Assembly (NCBI GenBank): GCA_050010455.1
Contig: JBEKLA010000265.1
Span: 1 to 5,508 of the forward strand
From: DATJOQ01 sp050010455
Lineage (GTDB): Bacteria; Desulfobacterota; Binatia; Binatales; Binataceae
Direction: 5' to 3'
Length of the DNA: 5,508 nt
In this document: piece after piece, positions 1-5,508 of the stretch
How positions within the stretch are numbered: the first letter of the stretch is position 1
Layout of the letters: every line of letters starts with the position of its first letter
Program-made: the position numbers and the translations under genes
Notes under the pieces: generated by a model
What the model saw: only the letters and a program-made list of their open reading frames with translations
The model's database searches: none
What the model was told of the DNA's origin: nothing

Positions 1-613
1 CAGCCAGCCCCGACAACCCGCCGGCGATGACGAAGGTGATGGTGAAGAGCCGGTATACGTTGATGCCGAGGCCTTCGACATGCTCGACGTCCTCGATGCC
101 GGCCCGGATCGCCTTGCCAATGATCGTTCGGTTCAGGAACAGCCAGATGCCGAAATAGACGAGCAAGGCGACGACGATGATAACGAGGCGATAGCCGGGA
201 ATATCCGTTCCGAGAATGTCGATCTGGGCATCGATAGGAACAGGCACCGGACGGGGAACCAGCCCCCAGAAGTACTTAATGCCCCCGACACCGCCGATCA
301 GTATGCCGAACGAGGTGATCATGCTGTAAGTGATATCACGTTCGTAGATGCGCAGGAAAACCAGCCGTTCCGCGGCAAAACCTGCGACGCCCCCAACGGC
401 TGCCCCGCCCAGTACACCGAGCCAAAGGTTTCCCGTCGCCAGGTTGATGGAGTAGGTAATGTAGGCGCCGACGGCGTAATAGAGCAGCTGGTCGAGGCAG
501 ATGACGCGCATTAGGCCGAAACAGAGGGAGAGCCCGATCGTTATCAGGAAAAAGATGCTCCCCATACTCAATCCGAAGATGATCCCCGAGGTCAGCAGGT
601 GTGCGTCGATCAT
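1..613 (-). CDS. livH: LivH-type inner-membrane permease of branched-chain amino acid-type ABC importer (3' end beyond window)
   Basis: This is one of the two membrane subunits that form the import channel of a HAAT-family ABC transporter. The first 204 residues are present and the reading frame is still open at position 1. I chose the ATG at 613-611 because it overlaps the livM stop as ATGA, with GGAG 10 nt upstream inside livM. The protein begins MIDAHLLTSG. It shows hydrophobic segments near residues 10-34, 46-82, 98-115 and 141-160. An EAA-like cytoplasmic loop follows (residues 165-188, GKAIRAGIEDVEHVEGLGIN), which in this family docks on the ATPases. The segment after GLMRVI normally reads N-x-A-H-G, but here residues 39-43 are CLDQL, while the following GAY is kept. 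It is the last operon gene seen. The family assignment is firm; the substrate is unknown. Confidence 0.9.
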   Translation of the reverse strand, partial: MIDAHLLTSGIIFGLSMGSIFFLITIGLSLCFGLMRVICLDQLLYYAVGAYITYSINLATGNLWLGVLGGAAVGGVAGFAAERLVFLRIYERDITYSMITSFGILIGGVGGIKYFWGLVPRPVPVPIDAQIDILGTDIPGYRLVIIVVALLVYFGIWLFLNRTIIGKAIRAGIEDVEHVEGLGINVYRLFTITFVIAGGLSGLA

Positions 614-1593
614 CCGCTCGTCACTCCATCGTGACGCGTCCCGGTCGGTGCGCTCGAGCGGAACAGCGCCTTTTTCAGGAGAGGTTCCAGCGTGCCCCAG
701 ATACCTTTCTCTCCGGCGAGCATGATGAAGACCAGCAATACGCCGATGATCAGCTCCCAGTTGCCGAAGACCTTGCTGATCAGGTCCTTCATGCCGGTGT
801 AGGCGATCGAGCCAACGATCGGCCCGTACAGCGTGCCCACCCCGCCAAGTATCGTCACCACCACCGGGTCCGCGGCCCGTGACGGGCTGCTGATCTCCGG
901 GCTCACGAAACCGAGGTAAACGGCATACATCGCGCCGGCCAGAGCGGTCGTCGTATTGGCGATGACGAAGGCGACTAGTCGGATACCGAAGTTGCTGTAG
1001 CCGAGGAATCTCAGCTTGTCCTCGTTGATCTTGGCTGCCAGGCAGCAGGCACCGAAGATCGAATCATCGAGATATTTGTAAAACGCCCAAACAGCGAAAG
1101 CGGCCAGGAACGAGAAGATGAAGAACTGGTCCGGCCTGGACAGATCCAGCACGGGAGTGGAAGAAAGGTTGGTCAGGAACCACAATCCATTGTCGCCGTG
1201 GGTAATGCCCGCCAAAACCTTCTGCATGAGATAGTAGATGATCACCGCCAACGCGAGGTTCACTAGAGCGAAGTAATCGCTGCGCAACCTGATGAACAGC
1301 GGACCGACAGCGAGCGATACGACGATCCCCGCCATGACGCCGATGAAGATCCCGAGATAGGCATTGGTGCCAAAATAAAAGAGATAAAATGCAGTCGCAT
1401 AGGCACCAACCGCGAGATAAGCGGGCTGGCCGAACGATATGAGACCGACACGGCCCAGCAGGAAGTTGCAGCCGATGGTGTAGATCGAAAAGATCATGAT
1501 CTCGTTGGCGAAGGGCAACGGCAGAAATGCTCGCAGTAGGGCCAGCAGCGCGAACGCCAGCAACAGGCCCCACCACCATCTCAAGACGTTCAT
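610..1593 (-). CDS. livM: LivM-type inner-membrane permease of branched-chain amino acid-type ABC importer
   Basis: This is the second channel-forming permease subunit (327 aa, a normal LivM length). The N-terminus is very hydrophobic (residues 4-27). Residues 50-66 (GLISFGQPAYLAVGAYA) match the conserved LivM segment. IRLRSDYFALVNLALA (101-116) and HGDNGL (132-137) are also LivM hallmarks. The EAA-like loop lies around residues 186-212 (AAKINEDKLRFLGYS and onward). A late conserved block, TILGGVGTLYGPIVGS, spans residues 247-262. The ATG at 1593 has AGGGGG 8 nt upstream. It also overlaps, as ATGA, the stop of the small ORF at 1590-1688. The stop overlaps the livH start in the same way. It works with LivH, LivG, LivF and the binding protein encoded upstream in the operon. 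The substrate cannot be inferred. Confidence 0.95.
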   Translation of the reverse strand: MNVLRWWWGLLLAFALLALLRAFLPLPFANEIMIFSIYTIGCNFLLGRVGLISFGQPAYLAVGAYATAFYLFYFGTNAYLGIFIGVMAGIVVSLAVGPLFIRLRSDYFALVNLALAVIIYYLMQKVLAGITHGDNGLWFLTNLSSTPVLDLSRPDQFFIFSFLAAFAVWAFYKYLDDSIFGACCLAAKINEDKLRFLGYSNFGIRLVAFVIANTTTALAGAMYAVYLGFVSPEISSPSRAADPVVVTILGGVGTLYGPIVGSIAYTGMKDLISKVFGNWELIIGVLLVFIMLAGEKGIWGTLEPLLKKALFRSSAPTGTRHDGVTSG

Positions 1594-1688
1594 CGCGGGG
1601 TCCCCCTATCGATCTTCTTGGTCGCGACCTCGGAAAGCGCTCCACTCGATTCTGGACCCTGCGGTGCTAGGCCGCCTCCTCGAAACAT
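1590..1688 (-). CDS. Possible 32-aa small protein or leader peptide coupled to livM
   Basis: This short ORF fills most of the livF-livM gap. It starts at ATG 1688-1686, preceded by GGAAGGG with a 6-nt spacer. The peptide begins MFRGGGLAPQGPESSGALSE and ends KKIDRGTPR. Its TGA overlaps the livM ATG as ATGA, the same geometry as livM-livH and livG-livF. It has no hydrophobic segment and no recognised domain. It is rich in Gly, Ser, Pro and basic residues. It could be a real microprotein, a translated leader that feeds ribosomes to livM, or a chance ORF. The ribosome binding site together with the exact overlap argues against pure chance, but 32 codons are too few to test coding bias by eye. A 10-bp perfect palindrome, GGTCGCGACC, lies inside it at 1620-1629. 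Confidence 0.45.
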   Translation of the reverse strand: MFRGGGLAPQGPESSGALSEVATKKIDRGTPR

Positions 1689-1744
1689 GGTTAGCCCTTC
1701 CAAACAGACTGTCCCCGACCGTTGATTGCACTACCTCGCGGTCT

Positions 1745-2440
1745 CTACAGATACTTTTCGCAAACCTCGGGCCTGATCAACCCGCGCTCGACGATCTTCG
1801 CCATGACACGTCCGTCGTTCAAGGCGTATACTTTGTCAGCGATCGCACACACCAGCGGGAGGTTCTGCTCGACGATCACCAACGCCGTTTTCTTGCTCAA
1901 GTCCCGGAAAACGTCCTTCAGGTGCGCCACGATCCTGGGTGCCAGGCCCTCGGTGGGTTCGTCGATCAACAATAGTATGGGGCTACCAAGTATCGCTCGG
2001 CCGATCATCAGCATCTGGCGCTCGCCGCCGCTCAAATATCCCGCCTTGCGATCCATGAGCTGCTGCAGCTTGGGAAAATAGCCCGTGACTCGATCCCAGT
2101 TGTAATCCTTCGTCGCGTAGCTGCCGAGCTCGAGGTTTTCCCTGACCGTCAGGTCGGAAAACACTTTCTTGTCCTGAGGAACGTATTTGATGCCCATGCC
2201 GGCGATGACGTAGGCCGCCAGGCCGATCAGACGAGTCCTATCCGACTTGATCGACCCAGACGTCGGTTTCACGAAGCCGGCGATGCTCTTGAGCAGGGTG
2301 GTCTTGCCGGCTCCGTTGCGACCAACGCAAGCGACGACCTGGCCCGATCGGACGTTCAGGTCGATATCGAAGAGCACCCTCGATTCGCCGTACGAGACGT
2401 TCAGCCCGGTAACCGTCAGAATGTCGTCGCCGTTCGTCAT
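1745..2440 (-). CDS. livF: LivF-type ATP-binding protein of branched-chain amino acid-type ABC importer
   Basis: This cytoplasmic ATPase pairs with LivG to power import (231 aa, typical for LivF). Walker A is GRNGAGKT at residues 40-47. The Q-loop glutamine is in YVPQ (Q89), where many LivF proteins have VPE. The signature LSGGERQ is at 136-142. Walker B ILLLID (155-160) is followed by the catalytic Glu161. IVEQN at 189-193 has Gln in the H-loop position, which is normal for LivF. The frame is open upstream to 2527, but that extension lies inside livG and lacks ABC homology. The ATG at 2440 overlaps the livG stop as ATGA and places the conserved DILTVTGLNVSYG block near the N-terminus, so I prefer it. 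A gap of 56 bp separates its stop from the start of the small ORF before livM. Confidence 0.95.
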   Translation of the reverse strand: MTNGDDILTVTGLNVSYGESRVLFDIDLNVRSGQVVACVGRNGAGKTTLLKSIAGFVKPTSGSIKSDRTRLIGLAAYVIAGMGIKYVPQDKKVFSDLTVRENLELGSYATKDYNWDRVTGYFPKLQQLMDRKAGYLSGGERQMLMIGRAILGSPILLLIDEPTEGLAPRIVAHLKDVFRDLSKKTALVIVEQNLPLVCAIADKVYALNDGRVMAKIVERGLIRPEVCEKYL

Positions 2441-3234
2441 GAAACGCCGGTCCCGTTTGAGTCGCCAGAGACTTCGATCTGCCAATAGCTTCTTCGCACT
2501 TCCGGATGCCGCAAACATTCCTCGCACCCGCCGTCGGCGATGACCCGACCTTCGTGCATGACGGTAAGCCGCTGCAAGAAATCCCGCACATGGGAAATCT
2601 TGTGCTCCACGATCAAGATGGTCTGTTGGCCGACGCGCCCGCGAAGCACGTTCAAGACTCCTTGAATCTCGGGTTCGGCCAGGCCGGCTAGGGGTTCGTC
2701 GAGCAACAGCACCTTGGGCTCGGCCAGGATGGCCATGGCGATTTCTAGGCGCCTCTTTTCACCCAGGCTGAGGTGCTTAACCTGCCTGTCACGCACGTCC
2801 TGCAAGTCGAACGTGTCCAACGACTCGGTGATCTGCCTTTCTTCGCGGTGTCCCTTGCAGGTATTGAGAAGCAGTTGGAGCAACGACGGCTTCCAGTGCG
2901 CTCTAAAAAAGGAGAGCACCAGATTGTCGACCACGCTGAGATTGTCGAAAGTGGATGTGAGCTGAAAGGTGCGCATCACCCCCCTGGCGACCCGTTCCTG
3001 GGGCGCCATGTGGGTGATGTCTTCTCCTCTGTAGCAGATAGATCCTTCGTCGGGCGTATAGTATCCTGTCAGAAGATTGAAAAACGTGGTCTTGCCGGCA
3101 CCGTTCGACCCGATGATGCCGGCGACCTCGTTCTCACGCAACAGATAACTAACCCGGTTGACCGCAACCTGTGGGCCGAAACATTTCGTAATACCTTCCG
3201 CCCTGATGATCTCGGCGCGTGCATCCGTACTCAC
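2437..3234 (-). CDS. livG: LivG-type ATP-binding protein of branched-chain amino acid-type ABC importer
   Basis: This is the second ATPase of the importer. Numbered from an upstream GTG at 3258, the motifs are: Walker A GSNGAGKT (50-57), Q-loop RTFQ (Q99), signature LSLGE (163-167), Walker B VLLLDE (183-188), D-loop LAGL and H-loop His219 in VEHK. The more usual LivG sequences there are LSYGQ and EHD. I prefer the GTG at 3234 (265 aa, VSTDARAEI...) because GGAAAAGG lies 7 nt upstream. The GTG at 3258 has no spaced Shine-Dalgarno and abuts a strong hairpin. The stop overlaps the livF ATG. The long C-terminal half after the H-loop (VMHEGRVIADGG..., HPEVRRSYW) matches the LivG layout. All catalytic residues are present. 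Confidence 0.93.
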   Translation of the reverse strand: MSTDARAEIIRAEGITKCFGPQVAVNRVSYLLRENEVAGIIGSNGAGKTTFFNLLTGYYTPDEGSICYRGEDITHMAPQERVARGVMRTFQLTSTFDNLSVVDNLVLSFFRAHWKPSLLQLLLNTCKGHREERQITESLDTFDLQDVRDRQVKHLSLGEKRRLEIAMAILAEPKVLLLDEPLAGLAEPEIQGVLNVLRGRVGQQTILIVEHKISHVRDFLQRLTVMHEGRVIADGGCEECLRHPEVRRSYWQIEVSGDSNGTGVS

Positions 3235-3241
3235 GTCGGAA

Positions 3242-3249
3242 CCTTTTCC
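3242..3249 (-). promoter_or_regulatory. Shine-Dalgarno that decides the livG start
   Basis: On the minus strand this reads GGAAAAGG, 7 nt before the GTG at 3234-3232. It lies inside the reading frame if the upstream GTG at 3258 is used. It therefore favours the shorter LivG protein. Confidence 0.55.
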
Positions 3250-3260
3250 GATAGCCACCC

Positions 3261-3287
3261 CCGGCGCATGCGTAAAACATGCGCCGG
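3261..3287 (-). promoter_or_regulatory. Perfect intercistronic hairpin between the binding-protein gene and livG
   Basis: The arms CCGGCGCATG (3261-3270) and CATGCGCCGG (3278-3287) are perfect 10-bp inverted repeats around a 7-nt loop. The stem is mostly G/C. No T-run follows on either strand, so it is not a classic intrinsic terminator. It sits in the 109-bp gap after the binding-protein stop and ends 26 nt before the preferred livG start. In many binding-protein operons a structure here protects the upstream mRNA from 3' decay, or partly attenuates transcription, so the binding protein is made in excess. That role is inferred here by analogy (for example malE-malF). Confidence 0.75.
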
Positions 3288-3343
3288 TGCGGAGGTGCGC
3301 CTCACGGGAGGTGGGTCACGCCTGCCCCGGGGTGGAGAAGGGT

Positions 3344-4594
3344 TCAGTAGCCGAGCGACTGGAGTGTCGGCATAACGGTTTCGCCGCCCAGAGAACCCAC
3401 AACTGTGAAAAGATCCCATTCGTTTTTCCGCTCGCCGGGGCCTTTCCCTTTAACCAGGAAAGCGGCGTACTTGTACATAGGCTCGTGGTCCTGCCGCCAT
3501 TTGGCAGCCCCCTTTATCGTGTTGAAGTCGCCTGTGCCGGCCATCAGAGCGGCGGACACCTTTTGCGGATCAAAGGATTTGGCTGCCTCGAACCCCCTGA
3601 ACATCTCCATGTAGGCGATGTACGCGATCGCTGCATATGCATCGGGAGGCGTCTGGTATTTCGCGCGGAATAGTTCGGTGAACTCTTGCGCGCTTTTTGC
3701 CACTTCCTTGTCCGGGAAGTCGCTCAGGTCGTAGTAGAAATAATGCATCGCGTAGATGTCCTGCAGAGCGTCGGGCGGCACGCCTTTGGCGACCACGTTC
3801 GTGATAAAGGCGTTGAAAATAATCGTTTCCTTGCCCAAACCCATCTGGTGGACCTGTTTCAGAAGCGCCACCGCATCGGCACCGAATTGTGCGAATATGA
3901 AAACATCCGGCTTTGCCGCCCGAACCTTCTGCAAAGTGGTCGTGAAGTCACTCGTTCCCAGTGAAACCTCATCATACCCGACGATCTGTGCGCCGTATTC
4001 CTTGGCGGCCTCATAGACGCCGTCCCGGATGTCCCAACCAAAGCTGTCGGCGCGAGCCAGGAAGTAGATATGCTTCTTGCCGAGCGTTTTGACGGCGGAG
4101 TAGCCGCTCATATATCCGACCGTCCACGGGCTATATGCCGTCGCGAAAGTTGTATCGGCGAGCTTGCCCTTCTGAAAGCCCTCTTTTGCCATCACGCACA
4201 CAGGGAAGTAGGGCATCGGCTCCTTGATAGCGATAGAGTTGATCGCGTACGCGAGCGGAGCCCAGGTCTGCCCGCCCACGCCTTTAACGCCTTCTGAAAC
4301 CATGTAGCGGTAGCGCCGAACGCCGACATCCAGTTTTGCTTCATCGTCGTCGACAATGCCTTCCACCGTCACCTTTCCCCCGGGCATGTTGAGCCCACCC
4401 TGCAGGTTGACGGCGTCTATCGCCAGCAGTGCGCCCTGTTTCTGAGTCTCGGCTACCGCCGCAAAGGTTCCAGTTAGCGGAAGTAGGATTCCCACTTTGA
4501 TCTTGCTGGGCTCGGCCGCGTTAACGACACCGACGCCGAAAACGAGAAGGCTGCAAACAACGTAAATCGCAAGAACACTCAATAGCCTTTTCAT
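3344..4594 (-). CDS. Periplasmic substrate-binding protein of HAAT-family ABC importer (Peripla_BP_6, LivK-like)
   Basis: This protein captures the ligand in the periplasm and delivers it to the LivHM channel. It has 416 aa, slightly longer than E. coli LivJ/LivK. A Sec signal peptide is clear: MKRLL, a hydrophobic stretch to about residue 24, and likely cleavage after VNA (residue 26). KIKVGILLPLTGTFAAVAE (31-49) is the typical first strand and loop of type I binding proteins. Later family features are FGWDIRDGVYEAAKEYGAQIVGY (185-207), TSDFTTTLQKVRAAKPDVFIF (214-234) and PPDAYAAIAYIAYMEM (316-331). In the first lobe, where amino-acid binders usually have a Ser/Thr-rich GxxSS loop, it reads GQTWAP (108-113), so the ligand may not be a simple branched-chain amino acid. 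ATG 4594 has AGGAGA 8 nt upstream. It is the first gene of the operon. Confidence 0.95.
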   Translation of the reverse strand: MKRLLSVLAIYVVCSLLVFGVGVVNAAEPSKIKVGILLPLTGTFAAVAETQKQGALLAIDAVNLQGGLNMPGGKVTVEGIVDDDEAKLDVGVRRYRYMVSEGVKGVGGQTWAPLAYAINSIAIKEPMPYFPVCVMAKEGFQKGKLADTTFATAYSPWTVGYMSGYSAVKTLGKKHIYFLARADSFGWDIRDGVYEAAKEYGAQIVGYDEVSLGTSDFTTTLQKVRAAKPDVFIFAQFGADAVALLKQVHQMGLGKETIIFNAFITNVVAKGVPPDALQDIYAMHYFYYDLSDFPDKEVAKSAQEFTELFRAKYQTPPDAYAAIAYIAYMEMFRGFEAAKSFDPQKVSAALMAGTGDFNTIKGAAKWRQDHEPMYKYAAFLVKGKGPGERKNEWDLFTVVGSLGGETVMPTLQSLGY

Positions 4595-4723
4595 TTTTGT
4601 TTTCTCCTGTTGGTTCTCTCACTTCGAACTCTCACGCAGGCGTCTTTTTAATTCATTTCGGGGCGCAAATCGATAATCGTAGAATAGACAGTTTGCAGAG
4701 AAATAGCACCTCAGCTACAACCC
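4595..4723 (-). promoter_or_regulatory. Upstream region of the ABC importer operon; promoter expected here
   Basis: This AT-richer 129-bp stretch separates the binding-protein start from the plus-strand NDUFA9-like fragment. It holds the ribosome binding site AGGAGA (4603-4608). The best sigma70-like pair I can see on the minus strand is CTGCAA (4693-4698) and TATCGA (4670-4675) with a 17-bp spacer, which is a poor match. No convincing operator or riboswitch is visible. The region is assigned mainly because the operon needs a promoter and no gene is found here. Confidence 0.35.
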
Positions 4724-4850
4724 GTGGCGGTCGTTGGACTGGCAACCACGACACCCGCGTTGTCCGCAGCCGCCAATGTCGGCCCTCTCGTCACCATCTT
4801 CGGCGGGGCGGGCTTCCTTGGCCGGCACGCCGTGCGAGCGCTTGGTGCCC
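4724..4850 (+). pseudogene. N-terminal fragment of an NDUFA9-like / epimerase-type NAD(P)-binding protein, truncated
   Basis: Starting from GTG 4724, the frame reads about 20 unrecognised residues. It then gives PLVTIFGGAGFLGRHAVRAL (codons 21-40, 4784-4843). This is the first beta strand and glycine-rich nucleotide-binding loop (GGxGFxG, codons 27-33) of atypical short-chain dehydrogenases. It most resembles the alphaproteobacterial complex I NDUFA9-like proteins, which begin LVTVFGGSGFLGRHVVRAL. After codon 40 the similarity stops abruptly. The following bases belong to an oppositely oriented transposase, so the remaining ~280 codons are missing. The true start is uncertain because the first 20 codons could be non-native. 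The family call is from memory of the motif; another epimerase family is possible. Confidence 0.6.
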
Positions 4851-5060
4851 GCCGCCATCATAAACCATCTGCGCCTGGTTCACCGTGTTCAGCGACGCGC
4901 CCATCGCTTCGGCAGTCCCAGGCTGCGTCATGCCGCTTTCGCGCAGCAGAACCATCTGAATGCGCTGGTGCCGCGGGGAATCTCCTTTCCAGTGTAACGC
5001 TGGCTTCAACCGACGGACTTGGCGCTTGGTGCATTTGACCACCTGTTCTCTCCGAATCAA
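4836..5060 (-). pseudogene. Truncated IS630-type transposase, N-terminal helix-turn-helix part only
   Basis: The frame encodes REQVVKCTKRQVRRLKPAL, then KGDSPRHQRIQMVLLRESGM. A helix-turn-helix follows (about residues 42-62, SGMTQPGTAEAMGASLNTVNQ) and then YDGGG. This matches the DNA-binding N-terminus of IS630-family transposases found in rhizobia. The catalytic DDE domain is absent. Past about 4850 the frame runs through the antisense of the NDUFA9-like fragment to a stop at 4791. A stop lies 9 nt upstream of the TTG at 5060. The GTG at 5042 with GGAGAG upstream is an equally good start. The fragment is not a functional transposase. I could not identify IS terminal inverted repeats. Confidence 0.75.
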
Positions 5061-5184
5061 ATGGTCTCAGCGAATCACACCGCATCGTGCAACTTCGAAT
5101 TTCCACTCGTCATGACCGCGCTTGATTGGGGTATTCATGCGGTGCTTCCGTTTTCCATGCCGCACGGTGGAACTGCCGGGTCAA
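5061..5184. other. Non-coding remnant between the transposase fragment and the dehydrogenase gene
   Basis: I find no gene here. It probably contains the 5' non-coding part of the IS630-type element. Visible structure is minor: an 8-bp inverted repeat CACCGCAT (5078-5085) / ATGCGGTG (5137-5144), and a 7-bp direct repeat CGAATCA at 5053-5059 and 5071-5077. No intrinsic terminator for the dehydrogenase gene is evident. Confidence 0.4.
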
Positions 5185-5508
5185 TCAAAGCGCCAACGCC
5201 TGCGGATTGACACAATAGAGGGGTGGCTTGCCGGCGAGGAACGCAAGGATATTGTCGACCACGATGTTCGCCATCACCTCGCGCACTTCGACGGTGGCGC
5301 TGCCGAGATGCGGCGTAAGCACGACGTTGGGCATCGTCCGCAACGCCTTGTCGACCTTCGGCTCGTCCTCAAATACGTCGAGACCAGCGCCGGCGATCTC
5401 TCGCTTCGCCAGCGCACGGATCAGCGCGGCCTCGTCGACGATCGCGCCGCGCGCGGTGTTGATGAGGAACGCTGTCTTCTTCATCAGTTTCAGTTCGCCA
5501 GCGCCGAT
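5185..5508 (-). CDS. D-2-hydroxyacid dehydrogenase, C-terminal part (glyoxylate/hydroxypyruvate reductase-like; 5' end beyond window)
   Basis: The last 107 residues of an NAD(P)H-dependent D-2-hydroxyacid dehydrogenase are present. The frame is open to the right edge, so the ATG at 5484 is internal. The three catalytic residues of the family are visible: Arg in NTARG (residue 20 of the fragment), Glu in VFEDEP (residue 49) and His in TPHLGS (residue 67). The LGSATVEVREVM context resembles glyoxylate/hydroxypyruvate reductases and D-glycerate dehydrogenases rather than phosphoglycerate dehydrogenase, but the exact substrate cannot be told. The C-terminus (AGKPPLYCVNPQALAL) looks complete and undamaged. 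It is on the same strand as the importer operon but lies 590 bp upstream with IS debris between, so it is probably a separate transcription unit. Confidence 0.9.
   Translation of the reverse strand: MGAGELKLMKKTAFLINTARGAIVDEAALIRALAKREIAGAGLDVFEDEPKVDKALRTMPNVVLTPHLGSATVEVREVMANIVVDNILAFLAGKPPLYCVNPQALAL

Noticed and set aside
80..514. Plus-strand 144-codon open frame, very acidic
   Set aside because: It is antisense to livH, whose hydrophobic, motif-bearing translation is clearly the coding one; the acidic composition is what an antisense permease frame gives.
1064..1645. Minus-strand 193-codon open frame
   Set aside because: It overlaps livM in another frame, is rich in Arg/Ser/His, and shows no domain, whereas the livM frame has the family motifs.
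2441..2527. N-terminal extension of LivF by 29 residues
   Set aside because: The extension lies inside livG, lacks homology to ABC ATPases, and the ATGA overlap at 2440 gives a normal-length LivF.
3261..3287. Reading the hairpin as an intrinsic transcription terminator
   Set aside because: Neither strand has a T-run after the stem, and the downstream genes are required for the same transporter.
2773..3375. Plus-strand 200-codon open frame
   Set aside because: It is antisense to livG and the intercistronic hairpin, with no recognisable domain.
4685..4712. Possible sigma54 promoter (GG...GC) upstream of the binding-protein gene
   Set aside because: The GG and GC dinucleotides are two bases too far apart for the -24/-12 consensus and the surrounding bases match poorly.
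4597..4863. Plus-strand 88-codon open frame upstream of the operon
   Set aside because: It is out of frame with the recognisable NDUFA9-like motif and has no domain of its own.

Overview
The window looks like chromosomal DNA of a GC-rich proteobacterium. An alphaproteobacterium of the Rhizobiales or Bradyrhizobium type is the best guess. This rests on the transposase remnant, the NDUFA9-like fragment and the overall protein style, all recalled from memory rather than searched. Every intact gene is on the minus strand.

From right to left (the direction of transcription), the window opens with the C-terminal 107 residues of a D-2-hydroxyacid dehydrogenase (5185-5508). Next is a roughly 590-bp stretch without an intact gene (4595-5184). 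It holds the N-terminal helix-turn-helix part of an IS630-type transposase (minus strand). This is fused head-on to the first ~40 codons of a plus-strand NAD(P)-binding NDUFA9/epimerase-like gene. The remaining ~130 bp must carry the promoter of the downstream operon.

The rest (1-4594) is one operon for a branched-chain-amino-acid-type (HAAT/Liv) ABC importer: a periplasmic binding protein (3344-4594), ATPase LivG (2437-3234), ATPase LivF (1745-2440), permease LivM (610-1593) and permease LivH (1-613, cut by the window edge). The gene order is binding protein-G-F-M-H, not the K-H-M-G-F order of E. coli. Binding protein, two ATPases and two permeases make a complete importer. The ligand cannot be read from the sequence, and the binding protein lacks the usual amino-acid-pocket residues in its first lobe.

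Three details stand out. (1) An unlisted 32-codon small ORF (1590-1688) lies between livF and livM, with a good Shine-Dalgarno and an ATGA overlap with livM. (2) A perfect 10-bp-stem hairpin (3261-3287) sits between the binding-protein gene and livG, where differential expression would be set. (3) LivH has lost the conserved N-x-A-H-G motif. Three gene junctions use ATGA overlaps, so most of the operon appears translationally coupled. I see no RNA genes, CRISPR arrays or complete mobile elements, and no wholly new system beyond these points.
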